Positions 1 to 9,012 of a DNA stretch of 38,187 nt are shown piece by piece. The position numbers and the translations under genes were made by a program. Position 1 is the stretch's first letter. The number at the start of each line of letters is the position of its first letter. The DNA is from CAZZNQ01 sp964655775. GTDB taxonomy: Bacteria > Planctomycetota > Brocadiia > SM23-32. The notes under the pieces are model-generated. The model saw only the letters and a list, made by a program, of their open reading frames with translations. It was not told the origin of the DNA and did not search any database. The stretch lies in NCBI GenBank assembly GCA_964655775.1, contig CAZZNQ010000034.1, positions 1-38,187 on the forward strand. Reading direction: 5' to 3'.

Positions 1-906
1 CCACAGACGCTCGGTACCGGTCGGAACGTCGTCCAGGAGATGCTGCTGAATCCGAACATGGCCGCCCGGCTGCTGATCGTCTTCGTCCTGGTGAAGCCGT
101 TGCTGTGCGGCGTTGCGCTGGGCTCGGGCGTAAGCGGAGGAATCTTCGCGCCATCGCTGTTCACGGGAGCCGCGCTCGGAGCGGTGTTCGTGCAGGCTGC
201 GCACGGAATAGGGATTCTGGAGGCGGCGCCGTCGACGGCGTACGTGATGGCCGGTATGGCGGGCGTGATGGGAGCGGCGATGAGGGCGCCACTTCAGGCG
301 ATACTCATCACTTTTGAGCTTTCCCAAGAGCATTCCCTCATACCGCCGCTGATGATCACCTGCGTTATCGCGCTGAAGGTGTCGGAGATGCTGGAGACGG
401 AAAGCGTGTTCACCCGACGCCTGATCACGTCCGGCGAGCGCGTCAGCAACGGCATGGACTTCGGTCTGCTGGATGAGTGCAGTGTGGACGAGGTAATGGA
501 GGAAGACTACGTGGCTCTGCCGGCGGATGCGACTCTCAACGAGATCGACGACGCGATCCGGGCCAGCGAGAACAGCACGTTCCCGGTGGTCGGCGAGGAC
601 GGGAAGTTGAGCGGCGTGGTGATGCTCGCGAAGCTGATCACGGCGCTCGGCCAGGCGGAATGGACGGAGCGCGTGCCGAAGGTGCGCGACCTGCTGGAGC
701 CGGAGACGGTGTACCTCTCGCCCGGACAACCCCTTGGGCAGGTGTGGGAAAAGATGGCAAACTACGACTACGACTGTCTGCCTGTGTGCCGGGAATCCGA
801 CGACGGGCTCCGGATCGTGGGCATCTGCGAGAAGGAGGCCATCGTCGAGATGCACGACCGGTTAACCTTCATCCACCTGCGCCGGCATCATCTCGCCAAG
901 AAGTAG
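1..906 (+). CDS. ClC-family chloride channel/antiporter, C-terminal part with two CBS domains (5' truncated)
   Basis: The reading frame is open from base 1, so the gene enters from outside the window and only the last 301 codons are seen. ClC proteins move chloride (often in exchange for protons) across the inner membrane. The segment begins with the end of a helix, then carries the family's GxFxP anion-selectivity motif as GGIFAP, near residues 46-51 of the visible part. It continues with the hydrophobic helices that close the pore, including the FELSQ segment. The position usually occupied by the pore tyrosine near the end of the membrane domain looks like Phe (ESVFTRRL); this alignment is by eye. 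Two CBS domains follow (roughly residues 158-215 and 230-295), which in this family usually bind adenine nucleotides and gate the channel. The next gene starts 59 bases downstream. Confidence 0.9.
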   Translation, partial: PQTLGTGRNVVQEMLLNPNMAARLLIVFVLVKPLLCGVALGSGVSGGIFAPSLFTGAALGAVFVQAAHGIGILEAAPSTAYVMAGMAGVMGAAMRAPLQAILITFELSQEHSLIPPLMITCVIALKVSEMLETESVFTRRLITSGERVSNGMDFGLLDECSVDEVMEEDYVALPADATLNEIDDAIRASENSTFPVVGEDGKLSGVVMLAKLITALGQAEWTERVPKVRDLLEPETVYLSPGQPLGQVWEKMANYDYDCLPVCRESDDGLRIVGICEKEAIVEMHDRLTFIHLRRHHLAKK

Positions 907-965
907 CGCTGGCGGGCGGCCGCGGCGTCGGGTAACCTGACGATGAACCCAACGGAGGCAGCACT

Positions 966-2054
966 TTGAGATCCGCGGCGGCCGCTTTATGCTGCATGCT
1001 CGCGTGCGTGGCGGCGATGGGGCGTGCCGACGTCCCGCCTCCGACAGCCCATCTGCGCCGGGAGGTCGTGGTGGCATGGCCTTCCTCCTCCGAGCACCAT
1101 AGGTTCCGGACGCCCGGCATGCACGGCCTCCACGTGAACTGTACGCACGAGCCGGGCCGGGCGGCCCCGCTGTCCATCCAGATCGCCCGCCGGTCCTCCG
1201 ACGGGGCTTTCCCGTACCGCGAGGCCGATGCCGCGGAGGTCGTTCGTCTGTGTCGCGAGGGGACACCGGCGCGGGTAAGGTTCGAAGACAACTTCCAGCG
1301 GGAGATGCCTCTGCCGGGCGGCGGCCCGCTCCTGCTGAAGACGGGCGACGGCAGGACGCAGCGCGCCGTCTACGCTTTTCAGACGCTTGAGCGCGTCCAC
1401 TGCGCGGTTGGACAGGGAGCGGTGGAGGCGCTGGCGACCGCGCGCCGGGCGGCCCTCGGCGAGCGGCTGCGGATTGCCGGCGCGGTTGCCGTTCGCAGCA
1501 ACGGGAAGGCCTTCCTGCTTGCCGAGGAAGTGGAGTCGCTGGACGGCGAGTTGCCGCGAGATGAGCCGCCGTGGGATGTCGCCGTGCTCTGGCAGGGCAA
1601 GGCGCTGATGCAGATCGGGGAGCCGAGCGACCATCGCGTCATCGCACCCTGTGCCCATCGGCCCGAGGCCGCCGAGCAATTCTGGGTGCGGCTGCGGGAA
1701 TTCCACGAAGCGCAGCTGACGGTGAACGGGCACATCATCCGCGCGGAGCTGGCGGACACCCCCGCCGCCCGCAGCTACGGCGCCCAGGGACGCACGGGCT
1801 TCGACGCTGACTGCGGGATGCTGTTTTACTTCCCGCGCCGGACCCGGCCGGTGATGGTGATGAAGAGCGTGTCCTTCCCGCTGAGCATCGCTTTCATCCG
1901 CGCCGACGGCACCATAGCCAACATCGAGAGCCTGCAGCCGGGCAGCAGCAGGGAGGCGGCGTCGCGGGGGAGCGTCAACTACGTCCTGGAGATGAGCGAA
2001 GGCTGGTTCCGCGAACACGGAGTGTCGCCCGGGGATCGGATCCTCATCCGCTGA
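966..2054 (+). CDS. Secreted protein of unknown function, TTG start
   Basis: I do not recognise this 362-residue protein. The chosen start is TTG, because an AACGGAGG Shine-Dalgarno lies about 7 bases upstream and the N-terminus then reads as a signal peptide: an Arg, an Ala/Leu/Cys-rich hydrophobic core, and a probable signal peptidase I site after GRA near residue 22. No lipobox of canonical form is present. No transmembrane segment is seen later. The middle part (near residues 160-190, GERLRIAGAVAVRSNGKAFL) looks like beta-strands of a small barrel, reminiscent of OB-like folds, but this is only an impression. The C-terminus has another beta-rich unit ending in GDRILIR. It is convergent with the beta-galactosidase gene, with only 14 bases between the stop codons. 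Confidence 0.75.
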   Translation: MRSAAAALCCMLACVAAMGRADVPPPTAHLRREVVVAWPSSSEHHRFRTPGMHGLHVNCTHEPGRAAPLSIQIARRSSDGAFPYREADAAEVVRLCREGTPARVRFEDNFQREMPLPGGGPLLLKTGDGRTQRAVYAFQTLERVHCAVGQGAVEALATARRAALGERLRIAGAVAVRSNGKAFLLAEEVESLDGELPRDEPPWDVAVLWQGKALMQIGEPSDHRVIAPCAHRPEAAEQFWVRLREFHEAQLTVNGHIIRAELADTPAARSYGAQGRTGFDADCGMLFYFPRRTRPVMVMKSVSFPLSIAFIRADGTIANIESLQPGSSREAASRGSVNYVLEMSEGWFREHGVSPGDRILIR

Positions 2055-2068
2055 CTGCGCCGCTGCGC

Positions 2069-4093
2069 CTACAGTTCCTCCATCACCCGCACGTCGAAGC
2101 CGCGCAGGGGGATGCTGCCGGTAAGTTCCGCGCCGGTCAGCATGTCGCGGTAGGTGGCGTTGCCCAGGTCCACGTACGAGAAGTCGCGGTTATGGTTCAG
2201 CACGAAGAGGAACGATCTGTCGTTCTGGGAGCGCCGCCTGACCTCGACGTTCGCGGGGCTTTCCAGCACGGGAACGATCTCGCGGTCGGCGCAGAGCGTT
2301 CGGTAGAAATGCTCCAGGAACTCCGCTTCGGGGTCGGTTCCGATATAGTAGCATGCCCCCTCGCCCAGTCGGTTCTCGGTCACCGCGGGCTGCCGGGCGT
2401 AGAAGTCCTCGCCGTAGGTGGCAAGGACCGAGGCGGTCTCGGTGTGCAGTGAATCGCACAGACGCATGCAATCATACTCGCCGCGACACGGCCCGAAGGG
2501 TTGCTTCATGATGATGCGGTTCGTGTCGCCCGGATACAGGGCGTCCATCTCCTCAATCCAGACGCCGGCGACCTCCCGCAGGGGGCCGGGATACCCACCC
2601 TCGTGAGCCAGCGCGTTCTCGTCCACCCAGCCGCTCAGGCAGGTGGTCACGAGGCACCCGCCGCGCCGCACGTAGTCGGCCACCTTCGCACCCCACTCGT
2701 TGCGAACCGAGTAGAGCATCGGGGCGATGACGACCTTGTAGTCGTCGAGATTCGCGTCCGTGCCGATGACGGCCACGGGTATGTTGCGGTCCCAGAAAGC
2801 CGCGTAATGCTTGTAAACCGTCTCGCGGTAGAGCTTGTCCTTGATGGGCCCTGACGTGTTCTCCAGCACCCACCAGTTCTCCCAGTCGAAGACGACCGCA
2901 ACGGACGCATCCACGCCCGCTCCCAGGACTTGGTCCCCGAGCTGGCTTAACTCGCTTCCCAGCGCGGCCACCTCACGGAACACGCGATTGTGTTCGTGCC
3001 CCGCATGCTCGATGACGGCTCCATGAAGCTGCTCTATGCCGCCCCTGCCGCGCCGCCACTGGAAGTACATCACCGAATCGGCGCCGTGGGCGACGGCTAT
3101 GTAGCTCCACAGCCTCATCTGCCCGGGCCGCTTCAGGGCATTGACGGGCTTGTAGTTCTGGGTGCTGGGGGTCTGCTCCATCAGCAGGAACGGGCGGTTC
3201 TGCAGGCCGTAGTTCAGGTCGTGGCCGAACGCCACGGCGGCCGGCTCGTTGGTCGTCTGCGGGTAGCAGTCCCACGAGATCACGTCCGTCTCCGGCGCCC
3301 ACTTGCGGTAGTCAATGGGGTAGTAGAAGCCCATCATGTTCGTTGTTATGGGCACGTTTGGGGTGATCTCCCGCAGCACGGCCCGTTCGTTCAGATAGCA
3401 CCGGCGCATGGACTCGTCCGAGAACCGCATCCAGTCCACGTTCAGGGCGGGGATGGACTGCTCGCCGTTCGAGTAAGGGGGCTCAAGCTGCGACCAGTCC
3501 GTGTAGGTGTGGCTCCAGAACGGCGTCCACCACTTCCGGTTCAGTTCGTCCAGTGACTCGTATCGGCTCTGCAGCCAGGCGCGGAACTCCTCGGCACATT
3601 GCTCGCAGTAGCAGGCGCCGCCGTACTCGTTGCTCACGTGCCAGAGAATCAGCGCCGGGTGTTCGCCGTAGCGCTCGGCCAGCCTGCGGGCCATGGCAGC
3701 GGAAGCATCTCGGTAGACGGCCGAGTTCGGACAGTAGTTGACGCGACGGCCGTGCCTTCGCCGAGTGCCGTTGGCATCGGCACGGAGCACCTCCGGGTGG
3801 GCCCGCGAAAGCCAGGCCGGCTGGGCGGCGGAGGGCGTGGCGAGCACGGCGTAGATGCCGTTTTCGGCGAGCTTGTCCATGACGGTGTCGAGCCAACCGA
3901 ACTCGTATCGGTCCGAGGCCGGCTGAAGGCTGACCCAACTGAACACGCCCACGGTGGCCACGTTCACGTTGGCCGTCTTCATCAGCCGGATGTCTTCGTC
4001 CCAAATCTCGGGCGGCCACTGCTCGGGGTTGTAGTCGCCGCCGTGCAGAAAGCGGGGCAGCCGTTCGGCCACAAGTGGATAACGCCTGTCCAT
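2069..4093 (-). CDS. GH42-family beta-galactosidase
   Basis: A 674-residue glycoside hydrolase of family 42, which hydrolyses terminal beta-galactosides; its length is typical of the family. The N-terminal (beta/alpha)8 barrel begins with the hallmark HGGDYNPEQWP. The acid/base Glu is E156 in WHVSNEYG and the nucleophile is E306 in LLMEQTPS. C121, C161, C163 and C166 match the zinc-binding cysteine cluster known from GH42 trimers. A trimerisation-type domain (about 395-600) and a small C-terminal beta domain follow. No signal peptide is visible, so it is probably cytoplasmic. The start is supported by GAGGAG 8 bases upstream. It stands alone between the T2SS run and a convergent gene, and may have its own promoter with a TATACT -10 at 4145-4150. 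Substrate specificity (lactose, galactan, pectin side chains) cannot be read from the sequence. Confidence 0.95.
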   Translation of the reverse strand: MDRRYPLVAERLPRFLHGGDYNPEQWPPEIWDEDIRLMKTANVNVATVGVFSWVSLQPASDRYEFGWLDTVMDKLAENGIYAVLATPSAAQPAWLSRAHPEVLRADANGTRRRHGRRVNYCPNSAVYRDASAAMARRLAERYGEHPALILWHVSNEYGGACYCEQCAEEFRAWLQSRYESLDELNRKWWTPFWSHTYTDWSQLEPPYSNGEQSIPALNVDWMRFSDESMRRCYLNERAVLREITPNVPITTNMMGFYYPIDYRKWAPETDVISWDCYPQTTNEPAAVAFGHDLNYGLQNRPFLLMEQTPSTQNYKPVNALKRPGQMRLWSYIAVAHGADSVMYFQWRRGRGGIEQLHGAVIEHAGHEHNRVFREVAALGSELSQLGDQVLGAGVDASVAVVFDWENWWVLENTSGPIKDKLYRETVYKHYAAFWDRNIPVAVIGTDANLDDYKVVIAPMLYSVRNEWGAKVADYVRRGGCLVTTCLSGWVDENALAHEGGYPGPLREVAGVWIEEMDALYPGDTNRIIMKQPFGPCRGEYDCMRLCDSLHTETASVLATYGEDFYARQPAVTENRLGEGACYYIGTDPEAEFLEHFYRTLCADREIVPVLESPANVEVRRRSQNDRSFLFVLNHNRDFSYVDLGNATYRDMLTGAELTGSIPLRGFDVRVMEEL

Positions 4094-4144
4094 CGCCGCT
4101 TCTCCTCAGGGATGGTGGTGAGGTTCCGTTAGGGTGCGCTGTTG

Positions 4145-4150
4145 AGTATA
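4145..4150 (-). promoter_or_regulatory. Possible -10 element for the beta-galactosidase gene
   Basis: The minus strand reads TATACT about 52 bases upstream of the beta-galactosidase ATG, in the 133-base gap after gspD. No convincing -35 hexamer lies at 16-18 bases. A repeated CAACTG inverted motif lies further upstream near the gspD stop. This is a weak prediction from consensus matching only. Confidence 0.3.
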
Positions 4151-4226
4151 GCGGAGCGCAAGGGGCGCAATCCAAGCACAACGCCCGGACCGCGCCCAAC
4201 TGGCGAACGAGACGGCTGGCTTAGGC

Positions 4227-6416
4227 TCAGTTGCTTGGGTAGGTCGGCTGAGGCATCTCGTGGTATCCCCCGCGGGGCTGCTCCTGGGAGCCTTCCGGTG
4301 CGGCCCCGCGCTGCATGCCTTCCATGTGCTCCTGGAAGACGCCCGGCCCGACGGCATCCGGCGTAATCTGGATGCCTTCGCGCTCATCCGCCGTCATGTC
4401 CTCCAGCACGTCGGCATGGTGCGCGACGTGGGGCGTCAGGAAGATCAGCAGCTCGGTCTTGACCTTGTTCGTGGAGGTGCGCCGGAACAGCGCGCCCACG
4501 AGTGGCATGTCGCCAAGAAGGGGGACCTTGCGGATCGTCTCGGTCTTGCGATCCTCCATCAGGCCGCCGATCACGATCGTCTGCCCGTCCCGAATGGCCA
4601 CATGCGTTGCAGCGGACCGCTTGGCGATGACGGGGGCCTCAAGTGTGTCCGAGATCGGCACCGTCACGCCGCTGAGGCTGGATATCTCAGGACCGACGTC
4701 CATAATAACCAGGCCCTCGGGGTTGATGTGGGGCGTCACGCTCAAAATAATGCCGATATCCTCGTATGTCACGGTGTTGCGCGTGCTGCCCTGCTCTGTT
4801 ATCAAGCTGTTGGTGACGCGCGGCACCTCGCTACCCACGGTGATAGTGGCTTCCTGGTTGTCGCTGGTGAGGATGTAAGGACGCGAGAGCACGTCCAGCC
4901 TGCCGATCTCTTCCAGGGCCTGCAAGGCGGCGCCGAGATCGCCCTGCACCAGCCGGAAGATCAGGCCGGTGGTCTGGTCGGCGACGCCGAAATCGGTGAA
5001 CAGTGCCGTCCCGCGGCTACCCGCCGCGATGTTAAGAATGGAGAACTCGAACCCGAGATCGACTGTGCGGTCGTGGGTTACTTCCGCGATCAGGACCTTG
5101 ATGAGCACTTGCGGCACCGGGCGATCCAGCTCCTCCAGGATGCTGCGGACGGTGTCGAAGTTCTTCGGCGCGGTCAGGACCAGCACCGTGTTGCTGTCCT
5201 CGTCGGCGACGACGTAGACCTCCCCCGCCAGGCCGGCAGCCGCCTGCTGGGCGGTCTGGGTGCCCCCCCGCATGGCGGCAAGGAAGCTCTGCCTGCCGCC
5301 TCGCGTGCTCCTGCCCGTGGTGCCCCCGCGCGCACTGGTCTGCGTGGAGCTGAGCAGGTTGTTCACCACTTCGGCAAGGTTCGCGGCCTCTCCGTTTCTG
5401 ACGGCGTAGACGAATACGGATTCCTCTTCCGCCGGATTGGCGTCCAGATCCTTGATGACACGCTCGACCACATCGAGCGTCTCCGAGGGGCCGCTGACGA
5501 CGACCGTGTTGGTGCGGGAGTCTGCTGAGGCCGTCACCGACTGGGTAGCCGGTCCATTTGCCTCTCCCTCCTGGTCCTGGTCGCCGCCCGGTCCGCCCCG
5601 CCCTCGGAAGAATCTGGCCATTGCCGCGCGGCCGCCCTGCCGCTGGTTGGTCGTCGCCTCCATCTGGAACACCTCGTTTATGAGCCGGGCCGCGTCGGTC
5701 GCGTCGGCATATTCCAGTTGGTAGACGCGCACATCGGTCGCGCCGGACAGCGCCGTATCCAGCGCCCGCACGATCTGCATGATGCGGCGGATGTTTGCGG
5801 CGGTGTCCGTCAGTATCAGCGAGTTGCTGCTCTGGTTGGCCGAGAACTCGGCGTAGGAGGACACCAGGGGCTGGAGATCGTCGCGCATCTTCAGTGCGTC
5901 GGCGTAGCGGATCGGAATCACCTGCGTGATCATCTCGTCGCTGTCGGCTACGTGCTCGGGATCGTTGCCGGTACGCACCGGTATGTTGCGCTGTTTCGCC
6001 TGTTCCAGGGTCACGATGGTCAGCGTCTTACCCGTGCGTATGGCGGCGTACCCCTGCTCTTTCAGCACGGTGTTGAGCAAGCCGACGGCCTCCTCGACGC
6101 TCAGTGGCCGTCTGCTGAACACCGTGACGCGGCCATCGATGCCCACCTCGTCGACAACGGCCAGGCCGGCCTCCTGGGAAAGGTGCTCCAGCACCACCCG
6201 CAGGGAAGCATCTTCGAAGTTCAGCATAATGCCGTCTGCGATATCGGGCGCTGCGGGCCGCGCGGCGAAACGGTCCTCGGCCGTCGACTCCATGGAACTA
6301 TCTGCCGCCCGCGCCGTCGTACCGGTCGCGACGGCGAGGCACACTGCCAGCAGAAGGACGATGCCGCGGCACGGCCCGACTGCGGCGGCGGGGGGCTTTC
6401 TCCATGCTGTGCTCAT
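4227..6416 (-). CDS. gspD: Type II secretion system outer-membrane secretin GspD
   Basis: A 729-residue secretin that should form the outer-membrane channel of the type II secretion system. An N-terminal hydrophobic segment (about 17-37) ending in ARA-AD is the signal peptide. A short N0/STN-like domain (about 60-140) is followed by N1 (about 165-225), N2 (about 230-325), N3 (about 332-435) and the C-terminal secretin domain (about 436-665). The signature VPLLGDMPLVGALFRR is at 631-646. Two Gly/Arg-rich insertions (about 258-290 and 360-398) interrupt the N-domain loops and resemble the flexible linkers of GspD proteins. A 60-residue tail after the channel domain might bind a pilotin, although no pilotin gene is seen. 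Its ATG overlaps the stop codon of the upstream gspC-like gene (ATGA), which suggests translational coupling. It is the last gene of the run. Confidence 0.92.
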   Translation of the reverse strand: MSTAWRKPPAAAVGPCRGIVLLLAVCLAVATGTTARAADSSMESTAEDRFAARPAAPDIADGIMLNFEDASLRVVLEHLSQEAGLAVVDEVGIDGRVTVFSRRPLSVEEAVGLLNTVLKEQGYAAIRTGKTLTIVTLEQAKQRNIPVRTGNDPEHVADSDEMITQVIPIRYADALKMRDDLQPLVSSYAEFSANQSSNSLILTDTAANIRRIMQIVRALDTALSGATDVRVYQLEYADATDAARLINEVFQMEATTNQRQGGRAAMARFFRGRGGPGGDQDQEGEANGPATQSVTASADSRTNTVVVSGPSETLDVVERVIKDLDANPAEEESVFVYAVRNGEAANLAEVVNNLLSSTQTSARGGTTGRSTRGGRQSFLAAMRGGTQTAQQAAAGLAGEVYVVADEDSNTVLVLTAPKNFDTVRSILEELDRPVPQVLIKVLIAEVTHDRTVDLGFEFSILNIAAGSRGTALFTDFGVADQTTGLIFRLVQGDLGAALQALEEIGRLDVLSRPYILTSDNQEATITVGSEVPRVTNSLITEQGSTRNTVTYEDIGIILSVTPHINPEGLVIMDVGPEISSLSGVTVPISDTLEAPVIAKRSAATHVAIRDGQTIVIGGLMEDRKTETIRKVPLLGDMPLVGALFRRTSTNKVKTELLIFLTPHVAHHADVLEDMTADEREGIQITPDAVGPGVFQEHMEGMQRGAAPEGSQEQPRGGYHEMPQPTYPSN

Positions 6417-7015
6417 CTTCCGAGTTCCCTCATTCGCTGTTGTCTCAAACGCTCAAGTATGTCGGACGCATCTCCACCGGACGCGGGCGCGGCGTCCGTC
6501 GCGGGGGCGGCACCAGTTGCGGATGCTGGTGCCTCGGAATCGCTCCGGGCGGCCCTTGGAGGCGCCGTCGACCGACCGCCGATCTCGCCCGTAAGTTTCT
6601 GTCCGATTTCGATTCGGTGAACCACTCCGTCTCGCTCATATTCCACGGCATCCAACGAAGCGGACACGATCTTCCCCTGGCCCACCTCGTCGCCCACGTT
6701 GACCACCGAGGTGGTGGCCCAGCGCAGGTCCTCGACGAACACGGCGTAGCGGCCGCCGGCGCAGACGATGCCTTTGACGGCGAGGCGAGAGTCGGGATCT
6801 TCCGGCGGGTCGACGCGCTCCACTCGTTCCACGCGCGGCGCGCGCCGGTCTCTGCGGAAGATGCTGCGCTCCACCATGATCCTGTAGTAGTCCCAGCCGC
6901 GTTCTGTCCGGACGGCCTTGGGTTCTGCTTTCGGCGCTTCTGCAGTAGCATCCGGTTCTGGAGAAGCACCGGCTGTCAGGACCAGCAGAGCCGCTGCGAG
7001 AAATGTGCGCATCAT
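6413..7015 (-). CDS. gspC: GspC/PilP-like inner-membrane linker of the T2SS
   Basis: A 200-residue protein with an N-terminal hydrophobic signal or anchor segment (about 1-17), a linker rich in Ala, Glu and Pro, and the motif MVERSIFRRDRRAP, which resembles the N-terminus of GspC homology regions and PilP. A small beta domain follows (about 75-150, LAVKGIVCAGGRYAVFVED and VGDEVGQGKIVS) that fits the HR domain contacting the secretin N0 domain. The C-terminal 50 residues are low-complexity and Ala/Ser-rich. GGAGG lies 6 bases before the start. The gene overlaps its neighbours on both sides by ATGA. Family assignment rests on the motif and on position directly before the secretin, so PilP-like is an equally valid label. 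Confidence 0.7.
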   Translation of the reverse strand: MMRTFLAAALLVLTAGASPEPDATAEAPKAEPKAVRTERGWDYYRIMVERSIFRRDRRAPRVERVERVDPPEDPDSRLAVKGIVCAGGRYAVFVEDLRWATTSVVNVGDEVGQGKIVSASLDAVEYERDGVVHRIEIGQKLTGEIGGRSTAPPRAARSDSEAPASATGAAPATDAAPASGGDASDILERLRQQRMRELGR

Positions 7016-7566
7016 GCATTGCCTCCGGAGCCGTCCTCGGGCTCGTCAATCACGTAGATTGTGGACATGCTGAGGTTGAGCGACAGGTCATCGGCGCCTT
7101 CGCGCCTCATGCCTATCTGCATCTCCTTGATCCTGAGCGGCAGCGGGCTGGCTTCGGCCATGTGGAGGAACCGGCTGACCGACTCCATGTTCCCGACGCC
7201 CACCACCTGGAACCGTATCTCGCCGACGTACTTGCCGGGCTTTTCGCGTTCGAACTTCCTGGAGGTGAGCGTCAGGCGCGTCTCGTTGGCCCAGTCGTTC
7301 AGAGCGTGCAAGAGCAAGCTCTCCGCCTCGACCGGATCGCTGCTCAGGCCGGTCTCGCGCATCTGATTCCAGCGACTATTCAGCCGTCCGCGCTGGTCGA
7401 ATGTCTGCTGAGCCTGGACAAGGCGGGCGGCCAGCTCCTGCCGTTCGGCCTGTGCGGCACTGTAGCGCTCCAGCAGTGGGGTCACGGCGTAGTGATCCAG
7501 CACCAGCAGCGCCACTGCAGCCCCGGCCACGATGGCTATGTATCTCTCTCTTCGCGACAGAATCAC
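7012..7566 (-). CDS. gspM: GspM/PilO-like inner-membrane assembly protein
   Basis: A 184-residue bitopic protein: a short cytoplasmic N-terminus, one membrane segment (about 9-28), a coiled-coil stretch rich in Gln, Glu and Ala (about 33-70) and a periplasmic ferredoxin-like domain (about 90-170). This is the layout of GspM and PilO, which stabilise GspL/PilN in the inner-membrane platform. The start is GTG, with GGAG 7 bases upstream overlapping the end of gspL; only 4 bases separate the genes. The stop overlaps the gspC-like start. Sequence conservation in this family is poor, so the call depends on architecture and on position between gspL and gspC. Confidence 0.75.
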   Translation of the reverse strand: MILSRRERYIAIVAGAAVALLVLDHYAVTPLLERYSAAQAERQELAARLVQAQQTFDQRGRLNSRWNQMRETGLSSDPVEAESLLLHALNDWANETRLTLTSRKFEREKPGKYVGEIRFQVVGVGNMESVSRFLHMAEASPLPLRIKEMQIGMRREGADDLSLNLSMSTIYVIDEPEDGSGGNA

Positions 7567-7570
7567 GATG

Positions 7571-8998
7571 TTACTCCGATGGAACGTAAGAGAAACTCAG
7601 AGCGAACGATACGGCAGCCTCGCGGCTGTTCTCTTCCAGCACGTACAGCGGCTTCACCTCCACGAACTCCGGCCGGGCCCGCAGGCTGTCAATGAGCGCC
7701 AGAACCGCCCCGTCGCTGTCGGCTTTGCCCAGAAGCGAACCCCGCATATCCTCACCAATGTCCAGAGTGGTCGCCCAGACCAGTTCCTCGCGGGGAAAAG
7801 CCAGTGTGAGCGCGCGCATACAGTCCATGAAATGCGGCCGCCTGTCGTACCACCCTCGCACGTGGCTGAACCGTTCGACGACCTGCTCCGCCGCGGTCAG
7901 GTCTTCCTCCATCGACGCGAGCGTCTGCCGCAGATCGGCCGATATACGAGCCGACCGCCGCCAGCTCGCGACAAGCGAGGCGATGGCTATCACGGCGACC
8001 CCGATCAGCACACAGGCCCAGATCAGGGGTCGGCGACCGATGCGCCGATGGCGGACCTGCAGGCGTGAGTTGATGAAATCGAGTGGCAGGGCGGAATCGC
8101 CGAGCGCGATCGTCGCCACCGCGGCGGCGTCTGACTGGGGGAACGCCTCGGGCGCCTCGGGCAAACCACACTCTCCAGGGCGCTCGCATAACCGCACCTT
8201 CACCGGCAGGCGCCCGTCCAGCAGAGCGGCCAGCCTGCGGCCCTCGCCGGCAGCGTCGATAACGCTCAGCACGCACTCGTCTGCGGCGTCCACTGGGCGC
8301 GGGTTCAGCATCAACAGGCGCTCCACATCGTTCGCCAGCCGGCGGGCACGGTCTTCAACATCCCCCGCATCCGAAGTGTCGGCCTCTTCCGGCCGCGGGC
8401 CGAGGTAGCGAGGCAGGGGCATCCCCCTGTCCCACAGCACCAGCTCGCTGCCGCCGGTTCCCAGGTACAGGATGCCGGCCATGGTCGTTTCCGCCCCGTC
8501 TGAAAGCGCCGCCAGCGCGATGGCCGAAGAGGTAACGGCGCGCACCTTGAGACGGGCGGCCTTCATCGTCGCCAGAAGGCAGTTCAGACGCCGCCGGGGG
8601 GTCGCGCAAAGCACCACCGCACCGTCGCCCTCCGCAGACCGGGCGGGCAGGTAATCGTGCACGAGATCGTCGCAGTCGACGCCGTGATGTTCCTCCGCGC
8701 GGATCCTCAGAATGCCGGCCAACGATTCGGCGTCCACCGGCGGCACGGACTCCCTGCGGGCCGTGAACCAGCGCGCCGGAAGGCCGACAACGCACCTCCG
8801 CGTGCGGAATCCCCCTTCGCGCAGGAACTGCGCCAGCGCAGCGCCCACGACCTCGGGTTCATCCAGAGTTGCGTTCTCGGGGAAGCTGAAGGCGGCCGTG
8901 CGCACCACCTCCGGCCCGTCGTGGTGGTCGCGGACTTCGGCGACACTCATGGAGGTCTCCCGCACGGCGATTCCCAGCGTTGAACGTCCACCCAGCAT
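7571..8998 (-). CDS. gspL: GspL-like protein: actin-like (PilM-type) domain fused to a membrane/periplasmic domain
   Basis: From the ATG at 8998 the protein has 475 residues. I chose this start because it follows the gspK stop by 14 bases and has AAAGGGA upstream; an in-frame extension to 9115 would overlap gspK and adds an Arg/Ala-rich leader. The N-terminal part (about 5-300) has PilM/FtsA-like features, such as VVGLPARWFTARRESVP near 70-86 and the phosphate-loop-like LYLGTGGSELVLWDRG near 177-192. A transmembrane helix lies at about 323-345. It is followed by a coiled coil and a PilN/GspL periplasmic domain ending in beta strands. It should link the GspE ATPase to the inner-membrane platform. 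Family members vary, and this one resembles a natural PilM-PilN fusion as much as a proteobacterial GspL. Confidence 0.8.
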   Translation of the reverse strand: MLGGRSTLGIAVRETSMSVAEVRDHHDGPEVVRTAAFSFPENATLDEPEVVGAALAQFLREGGFRTRRCVVGLPARWFTARRESVPPVDAESLAGILRIRAEEHHGVDCDDLVHDYLPARSAEGDGAVVLCATPRRRLNCLLATMKAARLKVRAVTSSAIALAALSDGAETTMAGILYLGTGGSELVLWDRGMPLPRYLGPRPEEADTSDAGDVEDRARRLANDVERLLMLNPRPVDAADECVLSVIDAAGEGRRLAALLDGRLPVKVRLCERPGECGLPEAPEAFPQSDAAAVATIALGDSALPLDFINSRLQVRHRRIGRRPLIWACVLIGVAVIAIASLVASWRRSARISADLRQTLASMEEDLTAAEQVVERFSHVRGWYDRRPHFMDCMRALTLAFPREELVWATTLDIGEDMRGSLLGKADSDGAVLALIDSLRARPEFVEVKPLYVLEENSREAAVSFALSFSYVPSE

Positions 8999-9012
8999 AC
9001 TTGCAGTCCCTT

